A DNA stretch of 64,000 nucleotides, taken from contig QNGE01001253.1 in the NCBI GenBank assembly GCA_008508345.1, forward strand, positions 1-64,000. Direction: 5' to 3'. Positions 60,201 to 64,000 of the stretch are shown in pieces (the stretch's first letter is position 1; each line of letters starts with the position of its first letter). The position numbers and the translations under genes are program-made. This DNA comes from Paragonimus westermani. Its lineage: Eukaryota > Platyhelminthes > Trematoda > Plagiorchiida > Troglotrematidae. The notes below the pieces were generated by a model that saw only the letters and a program-made list of their open reading frames with translations, did not search any database and had not been told where the DNA came from.

Positions 60201-60219
60201 AAAATTACCGAAAATCTGA
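51101..60219 (+). CDS. ZFAND5/6: A20/AN1 zinc-finger protein, ZFAND5/ZFAND6 orthologue (4 exons)
   Basis: Spliced gene join(51101..51296, 55367..55588, 56225..56278, 60071..60219): 621 nt, 206 residues plus stop, open throughout. All introns are GT-AG and phase 1 (4070, 636 and 3792 bp). The A20 finger has Cys14, Cys18, Cys30 and Cys33; the AN1 finger has Cys147, Cys150, Cys161, Cys163, Cys168, His171, His177 and Cys179, with the HRYSD signature at 171-175. The middle (about 40-140) is acidic and Ser/Pro-rich, as in the family. Length matches vertebrate ZFAND5/6 (about 208-213). Known members bind ubiquitin through A20 and act in proteasome activation, NF-kB signalling or peroxisomal import; the role here is inferred from family. 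The start is chosen because the family begins 10-15 residues before the first A20 cysteine, although the frame stays open upstream. Orthology is certain at family level; ZFAND5 versus ZFAND6 cannot be decided. Confidence 0.93.
51690..52030 (+). pseudogene. RTE-like LINE fragment in ZFAND intron 1
   Basis: EQPIVVVLLDARSLDFGC (motif A area of RTE RT, Asp retained) is followed after a frameshift by MFTTSSGIHHGCPLSFLFIF, the F-T-T-S-S-G-V-R-Q-G-C-P-L-S-P-F-L-F signature of RTE-clade RT. Same strand as the host gene. Confidence 0.68.
52700..52810 (+). repeat. Short repeat shared with 61955-62065
   Basis: TGGCA(G/A)CGT(A/G)CCACAGTC and GTGTGCAT(C/A) blocks align over about 100 bp at about 70% by eye. 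Confidence 0.4.
53744..54171. mobile_element. Foldback / MITE-like element in ZFAND intron 1
   Basis: Two inverted arms of about 130 bp (53744-53870 and 54036-54171), 75-80% matching, begin and end with ATCATC/GATGAT runs and include ACATCAGTGGTT(C/T), AACCATGAAGAAAAAGC and GGGAAGGGACCTA. The ~165 bp centre is not palindromic. No transposase. The N at 53871 lies at the inner edge of the left arm, as expected where reads failed in a hairpin. Confidence 0.85.
53871..53871. other. Assembly gap (single N)
   Basis: At the end of the left arm of the foldback element. Confidence 0.99.
55367..55588 (+). CDS. ZFAND5/6: ZFAND5/6 exon 2: acidic Ser/Pro-rich linker
   Basis: Encodes residues 66-139 plus the first base of codon 140. 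The acceptor is TTCCAG ending at 55366, behind a TTTTCTCC tract; the donor is GTATGC at 55589. The composition (many Ser, Pro, Asp, Glu, Gln) fits the disordered linker of the family. Its inclusion rests on phase and position, since linkers are poorly conserved. Confidence 0.85.
56225..56278 (+). CDS. ZFAND5/6: ZFAND5/6 exon 3: first half of AN1 finger
   Basis: A 54 nt micro-exon with residues 141-157 and parts of two codons. It contains the RCDICRKRVG block that opens the AN1 domain. The acceptor TTTCAG ends at 56224 after a pyrimidine-rich tract. Two donors overlap: GTGGTA at 56279 and the stronger-looking GTAAGT at 56282. Only the first gives family spacing (G then aromatic then x-C-R-C) when joined to exon 4; the second inserts one extra glycine. 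Confidence 0.88.
56845..57060 (+). repeat. SINE-like repeat in ZFAND intron 3
   Basis: The head has a pol III A-box-like TAGCACAGTGG at 56853-56863; the B-box position (about 56900) reads TTTCAGTCC, a weak match to GTTCGANTC. The body (GGCCGTGGGAAGGATATGCA... AAAGGGGCTGA(T/C)) is shared with 47130-47350. Confidence 0.6.
58860..59230 (+). pseudogene. LINE C-terminal fragment in ZFAND intron 3
   Basis: LLSIKYLEVTLSGDMMWPLL then IFKKASSCPTF matches the S-I-K-Y-L-G-V-T-L-S...K-K-A-S block downstream of LINE RT. After a frameshift KNVHFTLRNQRILIALCCSI continues to about 59150. No RT seen. Confidence 0.62.
60071..60219 (+). CDS. ZFAND5/6: ZFAND5/6 exon 4: second half of AN1 finger and C terminus
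   Basis: The acceptor is CTGCAG ending at 60070. It encodes the end of the AN1 finger (CRC, FC, HRYSD, HNC, YDYR) and a short basic tail, with stop TGA at 60217. This exon is read in a different frame from the long open frames around it, so a simple ORF scan misses it. No AATAAA was seen close downstream; an ATTAAA lies at about 60813. Confidence 0.93.
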
Positions 60220-63200
60220 ATTTGCCCAGTCTGAACAGGAACAGTTCAGTTATGTAGTTCATATTTTCGAAAAAAATACGTTCAGTGCCACAAGCTATTG
60301 CGCCATTCGTCTGTACGTGACACACTACGTTTTTGCACACACCGGTCTCACAAAATGACTGTGGCAACTGTTGGCGTGTGTTGTAATTTGTCGGCAACTC
60401 AGTGAATATTTTTGAACAATTGTGAATACACCATTTTGCATCTGCACGCCTGTGGGTATGGTTTGGGCATTCTACAAACCACCGCGTGTCTGCTTTTTTC
60501 TGTTCTGTACATGAATGCTTGGGTTGACTTGCTTTCCCACTTCCAATCGCTTTCACCCGCCTGCCTCAAGCTGACTTTATGTGAGCTGCGCAGTCGTTGC
60601 AGAACTGCTTATTTGGACGTGTATTGCTCATCACGTTAGTCTTATCGATCACTCACCAGCCGGTCCGGGCATGGGATTGATTCTTACAGTCTACCTGCCT
60701 TTCAACCAATATATCAGCCGTCCCTTTGTTTGTAAATCTCTTCCAGCAGCGATCTGGCACTTTTACGGCTTTTAATTCTGCTACTGGCATTATTTGTCGG
60801 AATTCCAGACTTATTAAATCAAACTACCCCATGCTGATTATTGTATACATCGGGTCTAGCTAGTCCTTCCATTGCTTCATGCACACCCCTCTCTTATGGC
60901 GTGATCATAACGATTCTATTGGCTGTGTGTTCCTTTTGGTCGTCAGGCTGTTTGTTTAGTTCAGTAACCTATTTGCTAGTGCTATTGACTACTTCGGATA
61001 TTCTGAGGTTTTCGATCGTGCTTCTGCAATCGAGTTTCTCGACACATGCACCGCTCGATCCATCCGTGTGTTAATTCATTCTACTTCAAACTGTAAACGT
61101 CCAGCGTAGTCTACACAACTTCACACCTACTCATTCTTCTGTCATTTTGGTAAATTTTTTCTTGTATTTTTCAATTCTATTTAGCTAGTGTGCCTGGTCT
61201 AAGTTCTATACTAAAACAGAATTATATACAAATTTCTTTTTGTTATTTTGCAGTTATCTGTTCGGACCGTTTGTTTTTGTTTACAGGTTCGTGGGATAAT
61301 GATAGCTGTGCACTTTTTTGCATGGTACTGCACGTTTGTGGTGCCATGTTTGTCCTCAGGTTCATTGAACCCACGATAGTTTTCCTTACTACAAATGTGA
61401 CCAGTATTTGTGATGATCTGTGCAAACACCGCTCTGAAGTTTATTCTTGTTGGTAGAGCCACCAGGAGGTTATCACTTTCGAACCCCGATGCTACGTTTT
61501 CTTACGATAGACGACGCATGACTCATTTTGGCGCTCGGTTCCCATGTGTAATGATGGGTTTGTCGAAAGTACGTCGCTCTATCTTTGAATGATCGGGTAC
61601 ATGCTTCTTGCTGATATTTCATCGTGCCTGCTGACTTGTTAGGTCTACATGTTAGGGGTAAGGTGTGATCGAGCTCGCTTCGTTCGTTCTTCATTGCGTT
61701 AATGGGCTACTTATCCTATGACGCTCACTTTCGGAATATTTTGCACCTTCACTGGATGCAGCCATCTTACTGCGACGTGTGACCTGTGTATCCCATATCA
61801 TTTAAACGTTTATTGTGCCGAACATTTCTCGGAGGCCACGAGGTAACCAGGCCGTGATGTAATCCCAGATCTTAAAGTGTTTGACTCCCTCGTTGAATAA
61901 AGCCAGTAGGTGTTGTTTATCAGATAGGACTTTCTTGATCACGGAAGCTGTTAGCTGGGAGCGCGCTTTATGGTTTGGCAACGTGCCACAGTCCGTGGTG
62001 TGCATACGTGCAGTTAACGGCCAGCTTTTCTAAGTAATCATGTTTTCTCCTATACACTTTTATTTGTTCAGCCTCACGGCGAATGATGGTTTACTCCGCT
62101 CCAGTCTGACTGTGTATGCATTTAGTTCTGCTTGCAATGCCATAGTCATTTAATTCCTCGTTACGCTGTTACTTGGGAAATCTGCCCTCCTCTAATCCGC
62201 TGTGTTCTGCCTCCTAAGGGAATTACAGCAAAACTAGATATGGAAACGAGACGAGACGGCAACGTCTCTAGATTGTCGGCCCACAAAACTAGATTTACAT
62301 GTGTGCTTGATGTTCTATCTGTTTTACAATCTGAGTAACCATGATCTTGAACAGCTGTTCCAATGCCACAATTTCTTCGAACTTATGGTGACTAGTTTTG
62401 ATGGTGGACATCGAGGTTGCTCCGGTCTTGCAAGTTCAGTATTTCTATGGCAAGTGTGTGATTGGGATTGACAAATGTCATATTTCGTTCAGCATATTTC
62501 CACATTGTTACGAATCGTCTGCTGTGGACTTGTTCATTATGATTTAACCGTGTAGACTTCTGATTTGAATGAAGCCAAAGGCTTTATCATAACAGACAGT
62601 TCGGCAACAGATCGATAGCGTTCTTTTCTGGACCCCATCACCGATATCTGGTTCTGGCGAACTGGTCTACATGTTTAGTGAACTTCAGCACAATGTAAAT
62701 TGACATTTAAGCGTGTTTGGTCGTGAACTGCCAGTCGTCTAACGAATCCTCGGCTTTAGCCGTTAAGGCGTGGATTACGTCATAGCCATATTTGCGAGAA
62801 GCTGTGCTAATTCCGCTTCATTCCCCCATCCGTTTTTTCTAATTATGAGAATTTGGAATCGGTCGTCCTCTTCGTTCAGACATTCGCATAAAAGTTGTGG
62901 TATATTTCAGGTTCATTTAATCGAAGTCCAATAGGATATCGACTGGACACTGTGGAATGGCATCAGACGTCAAATGGTGTCTTTTGCCTAACGTTTACAA
63001 TTGTGGGGCAACGCTTTCACCAGTTGCAGATCTTACGATATTTAGTTCCTTTACTTTAAAAGTCAGTAGGCAGTGGATTCCAAGTGGTATATTTCTCGTG
63101 TTCAGATGTGGTCGACAGTGTTACTGGGTCATTTGCTGATTTGGGATTGATATTTACAGGTGCTACATTACTAAGAGGTTTGGAAGCAGTTGTTAATCGA

Positions 63201-64000
63201 AAAGCTTACGGTTGCGGAAGCCGTAACATTAAAATGCGTTTGTTTGTGATAGTGAATTCCAAAAGAAACCATTCCGGTGACTCACGATGCAGTACCTGGT
63301 TAAAGAAAACGTCACTTTTCAGCATGTTAAACGTGTTTTATACGGTTGACCAAATTATTTGTGGTTTCCCTCTATATCACACTTTATTCTCAGCACTGAC
63401 TGCAGCCGTATTGATGGACCAGACTCCAGTAGACAGTTGGCTCTGTACTGCTCGCTTGATAGGCTTTGTTGTTCTCGTTTGCCCCAGTTAACGCCTACTC
63501 GAATTTGACTGTTCTTACGTCTGGAGGTGAATTTGTTCGGACAAATCCCCAGACCACCCGAATTAGCGATCCCAAGCCTCACTTAGGTGGTGGGTGGGGC
63601 TAGCATGACTTAGCTGATAATGGTGGGCAACTCTACGCCGAGCAGACTGTCTTCAGCCGGTATGACTTGTATCTCGTCTGCATCATTGTTTCATTTGGTG
63701 ATCCTCTCCCATTCGTACCTGCTCTCAGATGGACCACATAGCTGTTAGCTGTGCAAGCTGTAGCTCAGTCATCATCATTGTTGACAGCGATGTCAGTAAG
63801 TCACGCCGACGCTTAACTGCTATACAGTCACAGAGAGGATGAGGGAAGCCGAACTAGGAGGCAGCGAAAGGGAAATGCATTCGGAGCACTAGAACCGTGT
63901 ACATCTAAACTCGGGCAGTCCACATCCAAATGTCTACACTCTACAAACAAGCAAGCTGTACATGAAAGGAGCGCGTCGCCGTTGTTCATACTATATCCAC
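60220..64000. other. No further gene recognised downstream of ZFAND
   Basis: 3.8 kb with short frames only. The longest (63084-63491, 135 codons) has no recognisable domain. The 61955-62065 part repeats 52700-52810. It may hold the ZFAND 3' UTR and intergenic sequence. Confidence 0.4.

Noticed and set aside
61190..61456. Cys-rich plus frame considered as the missing AN1 exon
   Set aside because: The Cys/His spacing does not fit AN1; the true exon was found at 60071-60219.
63084..63491. 135-codon plus frame near the window end
   Set aside because: No domain or family similarity; length is possible by chance in low-stop sequence.
1..64000. CRISPR arrays, bacterial operons, ribosome binding sites, phage or plasmid genes
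   Set aside because: No spaced short repeats or dense prokaryotic gene layout; all evidence is animal nuclear DNA.
1..64000. tRNA and rRNA genes
   Set aside because: No cloverleaf with matching A and B boxes was seen; the only A-box-like site (56853) belongs to a SINE-like repeat with a poor B box.

Overview
The window looks like repeat-rich nuclear DNA of an invertebrate animal, most likely a parasitic flatworm (a tapeworm of the Spirometra/Schistocephalus/Diphyllobothrium type is the best guess). The reasons are one intron-containing animal gene, long AT-balanced introns, and degenerate retrotransposons of types common in flatworms: CsRn1-like gypsy with a tRNA-Trp-type primer site, other gypsy elements, BEL/Pao, CR1/Jockey-like LINEs and an RTE-like LINE. 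There are no bacterial operons, CRISPR arrays or phage genes. The species assignment is inference.

Layout. 0.36-4.88 kb: a decayed gypsy element (minus) with two recognisable LTRs. 5.08-8.66 kb: a second gypsy element (plus) whose RNase H is split by about 2.2 kb of insertion containing a LINE with a TA microsatellite in its reverse transcriptase. 8.69-11.18 kb: a CR1-like LINE (minus). 11.2-17.0 kb: mostly unassigned, with one copy of an unnamed ~600 bp repeat (Rep-A). 17.0-24.4 kb: a 3.12 kb segment present twice in tandem, separated by a CsRn1-like element and a single N; the two copies look like the occupied and solo-LTR alleles of one insertion site. 26.2-34.8 kb: unnamed repeats, a gypsy RT fragment, a deleted BEL/Pao element (minus), and an N-bounded 2,081 bp exact inverted copy of 27.8-29.9 kb. 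35.0-42.6 kb: Rep-A, a gypsy fragment (plus), and a gypsy element (minus) whose integrase is split by a LINE (plus), then a solo BEL LTR. 43-50.8 kb: LINE fragments, a BEL gag fragment, Rep-A (minus), SINE-like pieces and a decayed LINE (plus) ending about 330 bp upstream of the host gene.

51.1-60.2 kb: the only conserved host gene that I can assemble. It is an orthologue of ZFAND5/ZFAND6 (A20 zinc finger at the N terminus, AN1 zinc finger at the C terminus) in four coding exons separated by three phase-1 introns; the spliced frame is open over 206 residues. Its introns hold an RTE-like LINE fragment, a foldback (MITE-like) element, a SINE-like copy and another LINE fragment. 60.2-64.0 kb: no gene that I can support.

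No transposable element here looks active: every one has stops, frameshifts, deletions or an assembly gap. Four single N positions (21299, 32349, 34431, 53871) sit at repeat junctions, and some of the large duplications are probably assembly products rather than genome structure.
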